A DNA stretch of 33,904 nt from the IMG/VR virus record IMGVR_UViG_3300010354_000017, positions 1 through 33,904 of that record; one strand, 5' to 3'. Both the position numbers and the translations under genes were made by a program. Shown in pieces: positions 1 to 6,405 of the stretch. Each line of letters opens with the position of its first letter. The stretch's first letter is position 1. The notes beneath the pieces are model-generated. The model did no database searches, was not told the DNA's origin, and was given only the letters and a program-made list of their open reading frames with translations. Source of the stretch: a virus.

Positions 1-123
1 TTCACTTTAAAATCGGAGGTCAAATAACGGCAGCCAATAACGAAACGATTGAATTTCACGTAATGAGTGCATCGACGATTTTAGCCGATTCCAGTATTAT
101 TACGTTGCCAAATATTTCGGCAA
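1..123. repeat. Left copy of the 123-bp terminal direct repeat (circular overlap)
   Basis: These bases are identical to 33782-33904. A tail gene starting at 33517 reads in frame through the repeat and continues after base 123, which is what a circular map opened at an arbitrary point gives. I read it as an assembly overlap of a circular or circularly permuted genome, not as a physical terminal repeat, though a real short redundancy cannot be excluded from sequence alone. Confidence 0.95.
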
Positions 124-380
124 TAGCGTGGGAAATCGAACTCGATTTTACAATTAGGGCTATCGGTACGGCTGGAGTTGCTGAAATAGTTACAACTGGA
201 TCATTTGCGTACAACAAAAACGCATCCAATGCCATCGAGGGGGAAAACTTTTTCGACTTAAATAACACTACATTCGACACCACGATTTCGAATACTTTGG
301 TAATCAAATGTGCGTGGGGATCAACGAACCCGACCAATTCAATCAAAAGCCGTCAGGGTTACTTACTCAAAATCATGTAA
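1..380 (+). CDS. Tail fibre/receptor-binding-like protein, C-terminal part of a junction-spanning gene
   Basis: This is the 3' portion of the gene that starts at 33517; the reading frame enters at base 3 and the stop is at 378-380. Joined across the 123-bp overlap, the gene gives a 214-residue protein. The part seen here is rich in Ser, Thr, Ile and Asn with alternating hydrophobic residues, as in a beta-sandwich fibre head, and ends in SRQGYLLKIM. An internal ATG at 63 lies in the same frame but is not the start. Role inferred from composition and from its place between tail-tip genes: an exposed tail appendage that may contact the host surface. No family is firmly recognised. Confidence 0.7.
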   Translation, partial: HFKIGGQITAANNETIEFHVMSASTILADSSIITLPNISAIAWEIELDFTIRAIGTAGVAEIVTTGSFAYNKNASNAIEGENFFDLNNTTFDTTISNTLVIKCAWGSTNPTNSIKSRQGYLLKIM

Positions 381-383
381 AAA

Positions 384-1832
384 ATGTGCGACTGTTTACA
401 ACTTGAATTTCATTTAATCGAGGATCCAGCGCCGAGTACAAATGAAACCCTTTTTGCAACTGGAACTTTAAACGGTTACAATACGTACGAATTCACTTAC
501 GACGGTGTTACGTATTACATTTGGCACAATACAACGGACGACTGGTCGGTTACAACGGACGGCTACGGTGGAGTAATTCAGGTAACTGGAATAAAAGATA
601 CGGATCAAAGTTGCCCTATCGCATCGATTCCAGTTTGGTTACCGGGGGTTTTTGACGTGTTCACAACTTCCGAATGCTCGTTTGGGTGCAACTGTTTAAA
701 CGTGGTTATTCAAGGTAGCGAGGAGGGATCACCAACGTCGACGTATCAGGTTAATGCGGTAGGGGTTTTCAACGGTTACAATTATTACCAGTTTAATTAT
801 TTAGGAACGACGTATACGATTTACTGGAACGAATCAGTTTGGAATGTAGTTACGGACGGCGTTGGAGGTTCGGCGGTTGTGGCTTTGTGGGGCGAGGCGA
901 TTGATTGCCCTGCGACCACGAGTTGGGAATTAACGCCTTTTTTAGTATTGTTTCAAACCAGAACGTGCGGATGTGAAAAACGAGAGGATCGGATTTTCAA
1001 GGAATACGGATCAATTAAATTACCTGATATTTTTGTTGAGCAAAATCGAGGTTTAAAAGAATGTTGCTGTCGTCAATTGGTTTTGGCTTCAAATGAATCG
1101 GAATCGTGGAAAAATGACATAACGTCGGCATGGATTAAAGTAAGTTCAAACGACGATTTTTATTCCTTCAGTCTATTAAAAGACGGTTTGTCAACCAATT
1201 ACACGCCAACGATAAACGAGTTCGTAAATGAACCGAACGCGGTTTATACGACGATTCATTGGAAGGACGTTTTGAATTCGGACGGGGCTGGATGCTACAA
1301 AATAATCGTTGAATTCACTTTGAGCGGTATCGCTGGTTCGTTTATTTGGGGCGAATATGAGTTAAAAGAATATAGCGTACAAACGGCACGAACAACGTCA
1401 AGGGTTCGAGCCATATTTAACGGTTATCAGGAAAATGAAGGTATCGACTTTACGGCTTCGAATGTGGAAAGTACGCATCGTTTCCACGGATTTATAGGCA
1501 ATATGCAACCGAATACGGAAATCGACAATTTGATTTTTAATAACCGTGAAATGAAACGGGTAATTCGTGAAAATTTACGCGATTACGAAATCAATACCGA
1601 CCCGGAGGATGAGTGCATTATTCGACCTTTACATGAATTGTATTTACTGAGTGAAAATGAACTATTCATTTCGGATTATAACGCTTTCAATCATTCGTAT
1701 CGTTATTTGGACGTTCCAGTTATTTTAAAGGAAAGCGCCAAAATAGAATACAAACAATACAGTCGAAAAGCGGTTTTGACGTGCAAAGTAGAGGATAAAT
1801 TTAAACAAAATCGAACCTATTATAATGGATGA
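384..1832 (+). CDS. Cys-rich tail tip/baseplate protein with two tandem N-terminal repeats
   Basis: This 482-residue protein starts three bases after the preceding stop. Residues about 2-95 and 98-195 are two copies of one module: each opens with a C-x-C-L motif (CDCL, CNCL), then has an NGYN-x-Y segment and ends a Tyr-rich stretch with VTDG-x-GG. Further Cys clusters (CGC, CCC) follow near residues 195-230. The C-terminal half has no obvious repeat; it is acidic and aromatic. Its place between a fibre gene and holin/fibre genes suggests a minor tail or baseplate component. The Cys pairs could bind metal or form disulfides in the virion. The function is inferred from position only; I do not recognise a named family. 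Confidence 0.65.
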   Translation: MCDCLQLEFHLIEDPAPSTNETLFATGTLNGYNTYEFTYDGVTYYIWHNTTDDWSVTTDGYGGVIQVTGIKDTDQSCPIASIPVWLPGVFDVFTTSECSFGCNCLNVVIQGSEEGSPTSTYQVNAVGVFNGYNYYQFNYLGTTYTIYWNESVWNVVTDGVGGSAVVALWGEAIDCPATTSWELTPFLVLFQTRTCGCEKREDRIFKEYGSIKLPDIFVEQNRGLKECCCRQLVLASNESESWKNDITSAWIKVSSNDDFYSFSLLKDGLSTNYTPTINEFVNEPNAVYTTIHWKDVLNSDGAGCYKIIVEFTLSGIAGSFIWGEYELKEYSVQTARTTSRVRAIFNGYQENEGIDFTASNVESTHRFHGFIGNMQPNTEIDNLIFNNREMKRVIRENLRDYEINTDPEDECIIRPLHELYLLSENELFISDYNAFNHSYRYLDVPVILKESAKIEYKQYSRKAVLTCKVEDKFKQNRTYYNG

Positions 1833-2016
1833 AAAACGAATATTTGACGAGGTTTTGGATTACGGGCTTTTGGGGGCTTTGGTTTTCGTACTGGGTTACG
1901 TGGTTTACAATTATTGGATGCGTGACCAAAACGAAATAAAGCGATTAAACGAACGTATTAACCAGTTGGAGGAGGAGAACATTATCCTAAAAGAAAAACT
2001 ACGGGAAATCGATTAA
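1825..2016 (+). CDS. Small membrane protein with coiled coil, holin-like
   Basis: The product has 63 residues. Residues about 13-31 form one hydrophobic transmembrane segment (YGLLGALVFVLGYVVYNYW region), followed by a charged amphipathic heptad-like tail (residues 35-62) rich in Glu, Lys, Leu and Asn that should form a coiled coil. The gene overlaps the upstream gene by 8 nt. One TM plus a charged C-terminal tail resembles small BhlA/UviB-type phage holins. The endolysin-like gene lies 1.3 kb downstream and a second holin-like gene is at 4229. A structural coiled-coil anchor is an alternative. Confidence 0.55.
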   Translation: MDEKRIFDEVLDYGLLGALVFVLGYVVYNYWMRDQNEIKRLNERINQLEEENIILKEKLREID

Positions 2017-2028
2017 AAACGGGGTAAA

Positions 2029-3153
2029 ATGGACAAAATATATTTAAACAATAATTACATCGTGGTCGAAGTTGGGGGCGAAACCAGCGTTTTCCCTAAA
2101 TTTTACGCCGCATATTACGAAACGTCAACGCATTTTTTCATTTCAAACGTAATCGGTCAATCCTATGTTCGAACGGTCAGTATTGAATTAGCGGATATTC
2201 CTAATTTTTACGATGAGGCTGGAGTAACGGCATACAATATAAACACGTTACGGGCTTTTTTACGTTTAAATACGGGTTTTAAGTCGCCCTCGGGAGGAAG
2301 CGGGGGCGTTTCAGATGGAAACAAAGGAGATATTACGGTATCTGGAGGGGGTGCGGTTTGGGATATTAACGCGCTGGCGGTTGACGATGCTAAAATTTCA
2401 GATGTTGACGCACTCAAAGTAACCACAAACCCAACAAAACGATTCGTAACGGATACTGATTTGACGGTTTTATCGAATACTTCAGGCACGAATTCAGGGG
2501 ATGAAACAACGTCGAGCATAAAAACAAAACTCGGCGCGGCAACTGGATTACTGGACGGTTATTTAACGGCAAGCGACTGGGATATTTTCAACGGAAAACA
2601 GCCAGTTTTAATTTCGGGTACAAACATAAAAACGATTAACGGTTCGTCGGTTTTGGGCTCTGGAAATTTAACGGTTTCTGTAGGTTCGCCATCGTTGGGA
2701 ATTGTAAACGGAACGAATGTAACTGGAACGACAGCGATGACAAAATCGGCATCGATATTAATCCCAGCGAACACGATTACCGTAAACTCAATTTTAGAAA
2801 TCGAAGCCCGTGCAATCCGTGTTGTTAATACCGCTCATTCGTTTGTTTTTCAAATGTACATTAATACGTCGGATACTTTGACCGGAGCAACTTTGTTAGG
2901 AGTATTTAATAATATGACAACGAGTAACTGGTTTTCACAGGCTCGGAGGTCATTATTCATTGACCCAAGTACAAATACATTGACCTGCATAAATACTGGA
3001 ACCACGGTTAACTCGGATTTTACATCCACGGGTGCAAACGGAAGCATTCCATTTGACGAGACACAAAACTATTATATAATTTTCGGGTTGCAACCTTCCA
3101 ATACGGGAGCAACTGGAACAATTCAATATGCTTTTGCCAAAAAATATGAATGA
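2029..3153 (+). CDS. Tail fibre protein
   Basis: The protein has 374 residues. Residues 1-84 form a compact N-terminal module that is also found as a free protein at 3981-4232 (shared NYIV, PK, FLR-x-NT motifs). A Gly/Ser-rich hinge (about 84-96) leads to a region with DAKISDVDALKVT and later SGTNIKTINGSSVLGSGNL, a motif style common in fibre shafts of Bacteroidota phages. The C-terminal 150 residues are Thr/Asn-rich beta structure. This build of attachment domain, shaft and head fits a trimeric host-recognition fibre. The assignment rests on motif style and location beside other tail genes. Confidence 0.75.
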   Translation: MDKIYLNNNYIVVEVGGETSVFPKFYAAYYETSTHFFISNVIGQSYVRTVSIELADIPNFYDEAGVTAYNINTLRAFLRLNTGFKSPSGGSGGVSDGNKGDITVSGGGAVWDINALAVDDAKISDVDALKVTTNPTKRFVTDTDLTVLSNTSGTNSGDETTSSIKTKLGAATGLLDGYLTASDWDIFNGKQPVLISGTNIKTINGSSVLGSGNLTVSVGSPSLGIVNGTNVTGTTAMTKSASILIPANTITVNSILEIEARAIRVVNTAHSFVFQMYINTSDTLTGATLLGVFNNMTTSNWFSQARRSLFIDPSTNTLTCINTGTTVNSDFTSTGANGSIPFDETQNYYIIFGLQPSNTGATGTIQYAFAKKYE

Positions 3154-3358
3154 TATTACTAAAATTGTAGGAGGTTTTGAATACCAAAACCAAATATTCG
3201 AATTTATCGAAATTGACGGAATTCGTTACAATATAATAAGCGATTCGCAAGTCCACATATGCACGGATTTGGGGGTTATTTTGTTGGATTTATCGTGTAC
3301 TATTAATGGAGGTCAATTCGACGATATTCACGAATTTATTAATTATTTGCTATGGTAA
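3146..3358 (+). CDS. Small hypothetical protein after tail fibre
   Basis: I place the start at the ATG at 3146, whose ATGAATGA overlaps the fibre stop by 8 nt, rather than the in-frame ATG 18 nt upstream; the product is then 70 residues. It is acidic with alternating hydrophobics and a C-terminal DDIHEFINYLLW. That ending loosely recalls the ends of the N-terminal fibre module and of the 83-residue protein at 3981, but the resemblance is too weak to claim homology. It may be a fibre-associated accessory or chaperone; I do not recognise it. Confidence 0.6.
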   Translation: MNDITKIVGGFEYQNQIFEFIEIDGIRYNIISDSQVHICTDLGVILLDLSCTINGGQFDDIHEFINYLLW

Positions 3359-3939
3359 GAAAATACACGGATGCGCAACTTTTGAAGCGAGTAAAGGAAC
3401 TCGGCTCGTTTAAAAAAATCCCCTCCAGTTATTGGATTTTGGGCGTACGTTCAAACGAGGACATTCCAAACGCTTTTGACGATAAATTTTACATATTTGA
3501 AGGCGAACGGTTTATAATGGTTTTATCCGGAACGACGAATCCGGGGGTTTCTATTCTCAAAAATCATTACAAATTTAATTCAGTTGGAGCGGCAATCGTT
3601 GCGGCTGATAACTGGTATTACGACCTTTGGATATTTGGAAAGCATCGAGGTAAAATCGATGCGTTGTTACAACTGGGTAACAAAATACTGGTTTACCGTG
3701 ACGGCGATAAGGACAACAAAAGCGAGGAACTCGGCACTCCAAAATGGGGTTTTTATGGCATCAACTTTCATTTGAATTCACATGATATAAATTCGAACCA
3801 GATTAAAGGCGATATAAACGGTTGGTCGGCTGGATGTCAAGTTCCAAACGACCCTAAAAAATACCGTGCGGCAATGGAATTGTTTAAAAACCGACGAGAA
3901 AAATTTTCCTATTGTTTATTAAATGAATTCGAGCCGTAA
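3352..3939 (+). CDS. Probable endolysin, L,D-transpeptidase-like catalytic fold
   Basis: The protein has 195 residues. Near the C-terminus, GINFH (His140) is followed about 20 residues later by GWSAGCQVP (Cys162). A His before a [Ser/Thr]-x-G-Cys motif is the catalytic layout of YkuD-type L,D-transpeptidase folds, which some phages use to cleave or remodel peptidoglycan cross-links. No signal peptide is visible, so release would need a holin. The gene overlaps the 70-residue gene upstream by 7 nt, and a holin-like gene lies 290 bp downstream, which forms a lysis group. Residues 1-100 contain no domain I can name. Confidence 0.65.
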   Translation: MVRKYTDAQLLKRVKELGSFKKIPSSYWILGVRSNEDIPNAFDDKFYIFEGERFIMVLSGTTNPGVSILKNHYKFNSVGAAIVAADNWYYDLWIFGKHRGKIDALLQLGNKILVYRDGDKDNKSEELGTPKWGFYGINFHLNSHDINSNQIKGDINGWSAGCQVPNDPKKYRAAMELFKNRREKFSYCLLNEFEP

Positions 3940-3950
3940 GTAGAAATACG

Positions 3951-3958
3951 TACATTTG
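3951..3958 (+). promoter_or_regulatory. Candidate -7 box TACATTTG
   Basis: TACATTTG fits the Bacteroidota TAnnTTTG -7 consensus and lies in the 41-bp gap before the gene at 3981, leaving room for a short leader. No TTG -33 element exists at the expected distance (17-23 bp), so the match is partial. Confidence 0.45.
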
Positions 3959-3980
3959 TAAAAAGGGCAAATAATAGGGC

Positions 3981-4232
3981 ATGAAAAAAATATTTATATC
4001 GGGAAATTATATCGTTTTCAGCGTTAACGGTGCTGAATTAGATTATCCAAAATCGTTATGTTATTTCTTTACCGACCGTGATTATATTAGAGTGCGTAAA
4101 ACGTACGGCGGTGAATTTCGTATTTTTAAAGCTGAGGTGGCAAGGGGTTTATGGTTCGAAGAGGACGGAACGACTCCATTTACCGAGGAAAGTTTGATTC
4201 AATTTTTAAGAAATAACACGGCGGCGATATGA
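3981..4232 (+). CDS. Free-standing copy of the tail fibre N-terminal module
   Basis: The product has 83 residues and aligns end to end with residues 1-84 of the fibre at 2029: both begin M-x-KI, share NYIV near residue 9, a Pro-Lys near 23, and end in LIQFLRNNT / LRAFLRLNT. It therefore appears to be a duplicated domain. As an independent protein it could be a fibre assembly chaperone, an alternative attachment adaptor or a regulator; the sequence does not say which. It has its own candidate promoter box and overlaps the holin-like gene by 4 nt. Confidence 0.75.
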   Translation: MKKIFISGNYIVFSVNGAELDYPKSLCYFFTDRDYIRVRKTYGGEFRIFKAEVARGLWFEEDGTTPFTEESLIQFLRNNTAAI

Positions 4233-4465
4233 CAACGACACAGTTAATCGAAATCGTAAAGAAGCACGGGGCGATTGGCGTACTGTGTGCGTGGTTGGTT
4301 TGGACGAATGTACGTCTGGGAGCGGTCGAACAGAAACTATATCTTTGTTACGACCGTATTTTAACCGCTGAAATAACAACGGCAAAAGAAAACCATATAA
4401 AACCGAATGAGGTTTACGCCGTTTTACCAGAACAGATAAAAATAAGCCGTAAAAAGCACGGATAA
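4229..4465 (+). CDS. Holin-like small membrane protein (BhlA/UviB type)
   Basis: The protein has 78 residues. A short polar N-terminus (QLIEIVKKHG) leads into one hydrophobic segment (about residues 15-28), then a charged helix with VEQKLYLCYDRI. This order, K-x-G, one TM, then an E-x-KLY helix, is the pattern of BhlA/UviB-type holin-like proteins. It ends the lysis group that includes the lysin at 3352 and is followed by a terminator. The start ATGA overlaps the upstream stop. It would sit in the inner membrane and release the lysin; function is inferred. Confidence 0.65.
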   Translation: MTTTQLIEIVKKHGAIGVLCAWLVWTNVRLGAVEQKLYLCYDRILTAEITTAKENHIKPNEVYAVLPEQIKISRKKHG

Positions 4466-4523
4466 AACCGAATAAATCGCGTATTTTAGCGATAAGTTCT
4501 CAATTCTTTCATTTTCTCGCAAG

Positions 4524-4562
4524 GCGAATCCTCAGTAAAAACAGGGGGTTCGCTTTTTTTTT
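4524..4562 (+). terminator. Intrinsic terminator after tail/lysis genes
   Basis: A 10-bp stem (4524-4533 with 4544-4553, two G-U pairs) with a 10-nt A-rich loop is followed by nine T residues at 4554-4562. It closes the tail/lysis transcription unit. Confidence 0.9.
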
Positions 4563-4594
4563 ACACGAAATCGTAAAAAATTAACAATTAACGC

Positions 4595-4624
4595 TTGCCA
4601 ATAAAAAATAAAGTTTTACATTTG
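4595..4624 (+). promoter_or_regulatory. Promoter: TTG - 19 bp - TACATTTG
   Basis: TTG at 4595-4597 and TACATTTG at 4617-4624 are separated by 19 bp, matching the TTG-N17-23-TAnnTTTG promoter described for flavobacteria. It lies just after the terminator at 4524-4562 and starts the early gene run. Confidence 0.75.
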
Positions 4625-4651
4625 TGTATGTCAAACGAAAAAAAACGATTT

Positions 4652-4741
4652 ATGTCAGAGCATACAAAATTATTAGGAAAGGCACTATTGACAGGAATAG
4701 TAATGAGCATTTTAATAGGTTTAATTGAAACAATTTTTTAG
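4652..4741 (+). CDS. 29-residue single-pass membrane peptide
   Basis: The ORF encodes a very short protein whose second half is a single hydrophobic segment (LLTGIVMSILIGLIETIF). An in-frame ATG at 4628 would give 37 residues, but that codon lies 3 nt after the -7 box, before or at the expected transcript start, so the ATG at 4652 is preferred. It is the first gene after the promoter at 4595 and ends 2 nt before the next ATG. Function unknown; early phage membrane peptides often alter host membrane functions. Confidence 0.5.
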   Translation: MSEHTKLLGKALLTGIVMSILIGLIETIF

Positions 4742-4743
4742 TC

Positions 4744-5019
4744 ATGGAATGTAGAGAATGTAGAGGAAAGGGAATTATTGAAGCGTTTGTAGGTTGTTCA
4801 AAACCGGCTTCGATGTGTTGCGGTGGTTGCGTTCAGGATTTCGATTGCCACGTTTGCGACGGTTCTGGCGAAGTAATCGAAGGCGACGAAATAATCGACC
4901 GAATTATAACGGTATATGAAAAACTGGAGGTGCACCCAGTACGCCATGAAAAATGGATTGATTGCCTATTTAATGAGGCGAATGATTTAGCGGAGGATTT
5001 AGCACAATTTAAACTTTAA
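4744..5019 (+). CDS. DnaJ-type zinc-finger small protein
   Basis: The protein has 91 residues. Two C-x-x-C-x-G-x-G motifs, CRECRGKG near residue 3 and CHVCDGSG near residue 35, flank a segment with further Cys (CCGGC). This is the paired layout of a DnaJ-like zinc finger. No J domain is present. The C-terminal half is acidic and helical. The Zn finger is directly readable; the role is unknown, with adaptor or chaperone-like functions possible. It is the second gene after the early promoter at 4595-4624. Confidence 0.65.
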   Translation: MECRECRGKGIIEAFVGCSKPASMCCGGCVQDFDCHVCDGSGEVIEGDEIIDRIITVYEKLEVHPVRHEKWIDCLFNEANDLAEDLAQFKL

Positions 5020-5023
5020 AAAA

Positions 5024-5377
5024 ATGAAGGTATTATTTATTACATTGATTGGCGTCATTTTAGGCGCTGTAACAACGGGAAAAGCGACGTACTATGGTCA
5101 GCATTGGACAGGACGTTTAACGGCTTCAGGCGAGCGATTCAATGCCGATTCGTTAACCTGTGCGCATAAAACGTTGCCGTTCGGAACGGTATTGAAAGTA
5201 ACGGATTTAAAATCTGGTAAAACTATCGAGGTCAAAGTTAACGACCGCCTTCCGAAATGGTCTGGAGTTTTAATCGATTTAACGTATGGAGCGGCAAAGG
5301 AAATGAACATGATTCGAAAGGGGGTTTTAACCGTCAGCATTGAAAAAGTAGGTACACGTAAAATTTATAAAAAATAA
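5024..5377 (+). CDS. Secreted RlpA-like double-psi beta-barrel protein
   Basis: The product has 117 residues. Residues 1-21 form a Sec-type signal peptide ending near GKA. The mature part matches RlpA-type DPBB domains: YYG (23-25), TASGE (33-37), AHKTLPFGT (47-55), VNDR (72-75) and DLTYGAA (85-91). RlpA proteins act on peptidoglycan as lytic transglycosylases or as bound septal factors. This one is the bare domain with no SPOR module. It is expressed with early genes, away from the lysin at 3352, which hints at a role in envelope passage or superinfection rather than only lysis; that is inference. Confidence 0.8.
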   Translation: MKVLFITLIGVILGAVTTGKATYYGQHWTGRLTASGERFNADSLTCAHKTLPFGTVLKVTDLKSGKTIEVKVNDRLPKWSGVLIDLTYGAAKEMNMIRKGVLTVSIEKVGTRKIYKK

Positions 5378-5381
5378 GAAC

Positions 5382-5660
5382 ATGACACGAGAACAAACGA
5401 ACGCAACGATTGAGCGGTTTTTCAAAATCAATCCTAAAAAAATCGAGGAATATAACGAGCGAATTTCGCTTTATTTGTGGACTGAAAACAAGCGGTTCGA
5501 TTTAGACTGGAACGCTTTAATCCCAATCGTAAAGGAAATTTTCGAAGACCCGCACGCAATAATGGCGCACGACGACTTGATGTGGGGATTAACCAAAGGA
5601 AAAATTTTGTACGTTTATTTTCATGTGGCGATGCACGTAATTAAGGAACAACGATGCTAA
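5382..5660 (+). CDS. Hypothetical protein
   Basis: The product has 92 residues, is mostly helical in composition, with a charged N-terminal half and an aromatic His-rich C-terminal half (GLTKGKILYVYFHVAMHVI). No motif is recognised. It starts 4 nt after the RlpA-like stop, so it is in the same operon. Its last codons overlap the first of three AATTAAGGAA repeats that begin at 5639, so the repeat array constrains the C-terminal sequence. Confidence 0.7.
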   Translation: MTREQTNATIERFFKINPKKIEEYNERISLYLWTENKRFDLDWNALIPIVKEIFEDPHAIMAHDDLMWGLTKGKILYVYFHVAMHVIKEQRC

Positions 5661-5701
5661 ATTAAGGAACATTGACGTTTAATTAAGGAATAATTAACCA
5701 A
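5639..5701. repeat. Three iteron-like direct repeats, 21-bp spacing
   Basis: AATTAAGGAA occurs at 5639-5648, 5660-5669 and 5681-5690, each exactly 21 bp apart (two helical turns); the first two share an extra C. The array sits directly upstream of a small gene and the DnaA domain IV-like gene. Regular spacing near an initiator-like gene is the hallmark of iterons, so this could be a replication origin or an operator for a nearby DNA-binding protein. Confidence 0.6.
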
Positions 5702-5711
5702 AATTCAGGGT

Positions 5712-5870
5712 ATGGAAAAGGGTAAAAATAGGGTGCCGATGATTCCGTTAATAACGATAATCGATTGGTGGGAAAAACAGAAAGTACATTGCGACCGAGG
5801 GGGTTCGTTTAATCTTGATTTGTACATTTCGATTTGTCGAGCGAAACAATTAAAACAAATGGAGGCATGA
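5712..5870 (+). CDS. 52-residue hypothetical protein
   Basis: A short ORF from ATG 5712 to TGA 5868-5870. Its stop overlaps the ATG of the next gene as ATGA, which supports it being real. The sequence contains IIDWWEKQK and a basic C-terminus (CRAKQLKQMEA). No family recognised. Because it lies between the iteron-like repeats and the DnaA-like gene, it may belong to replication control. Confidence 0.55.
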   Translation: MEKGKNRVPMIPLITIIDWWEKQKVHCDRGGSFNLDLYISICRAKQLKQMEA

Positions 5871-6286
5871 AACGACGCGATATTATGGACCGCCTCCAGT
5901 TGAACCGGTACGACATTACCGATGTTCTGGAAATATGCCCGTTTCATTTGTGGGAACTTCAGAGTAAAACCAGAACCCGCGAGTTAACGATGTGGCGGGA
6001 TATTTGCATGATTTGGGTTTGGTTATCTGGGGAGTCAACGGTCGCCGCATCCAGACGGTTTAATCGAGACCATTCGACGCTAATTTATGCGATTCAAAAA
6101 TTAAACGATACTCTGGACGGTTTCGGGTTCTGGGAGTTACGGGATATTTTGGAGCGTATAAAATACCAGATTCGATGCGAGGTTCAACAAACGCCCGATA
6201 TTAACATAAATGAAATGGTTTCTTTGATATTGCTCGAAAATGAATTTCAGTATTTAATTGAACGAACTCAAAAAATGAAGGGATAA
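5867..6286 (+). CDS. DnaA domain IV-like DNA-binding protein
   Basis: With the ATG at 5867 (ATGA overlap with the gene upstream) the product is 139 residues. Residues about 39-82 match the DnaA C-terminal DNA-binding domain: WRDIC, then a Ser-rich turn, then RFNRDHSTLIYAIQKL (residues 64-79), where RDHST is the DnaA-box-contacting signature. The AAA+ ATPase domain of DnaA is missing. A longer TTG-start version from 5834 is less likely. It probably binds DnaA boxes or the adjacent repeats to start or control phage replication, or competes with host DnaA. Confidence 0.75.
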   Translation: MKRRDIMDRLQLNRYDITDVLEICPFHLWELQSKTRTRELTMWRDICMIWVWLSGESTVAASRRFNRDHSTLIYAIQKLNDTLDGFGFWELRDILERIKYQIRCEVQQTPDININEMVSLILLENEFQYLIERTQKMKG

Positions 6287-6290
6287 TTTT

Positions 6291-6298
6291 TATATTTG
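6291..6298 (+). promoter_or_regulatory. Candidate -7 box TATATTTG
   Basis: TATATTTG matches the TAnnTTTG consensus in the 119-bp gap after the DnaA-like gene. No TTG lies 17-23 bp upstream; the nearest ends 30 bp away. Transcription would begin at about 6304, the first base of a hairpin. Confidence 0.45.
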
Positions 6299-6303
6299 TA
6301 TCT

Positions 6304-6394
6304 GGTTCGGCTTCACATTATAGAACCTTAAAAAATTATTGACCCTGTTAATGAATTTGGAAGTGAAGCCCCAAAGGATTTAGCGGGGTTTTTT
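6304..6394 (+). ncRNA. Structured leader or small RNA ending in a terminator
   Basis: Three pairings can be drawn: GGTTC 6304-6308 with GAACC 6323-6327; GGCTTCAC 6309-6316 with GTGAAGCC 6363-6370 (perfect 8 bp); and 6366-6372 with 6385-6391 (terminator stem). The second and third share 6366-6370 and exclude each other, as in an attenuator. The 8-nt arm at 6309 lies in the loop of the first hairpin, so a pseudoknot is also possible. It precedes the replication initiator at 6406 with no ORF of its own. Confidence 0.5.
6366..6394 (+). terminator. Intrinsic terminator in leader of replication genes
   Basis: A 7-bp stem (6366-6372 with 6385-6391, one G-U pair) with a 12-nt loop is followed by a T run at 6389-6394. 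It sits only 12 nt before the ATG at 6406, so it would cut off expression unless bypassed or unless the gene has readthrough. Confidence 0.65.
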
Positions 6395-6405
6395 AATTTA
6401 TTGAT

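Noticed and set aside
6304-6345. A preQ1-I-like riboswitch: hairpin with pyrimidine loop followed by an A-rich tail, tempting because of the deazaguanine genes.
   Set aside because: The bases after the A-rich stretch do not pair with the hairpin loop as the H-type pseudoknot requires, and the downstream gene is for replication, not deazaguanine metabolism.
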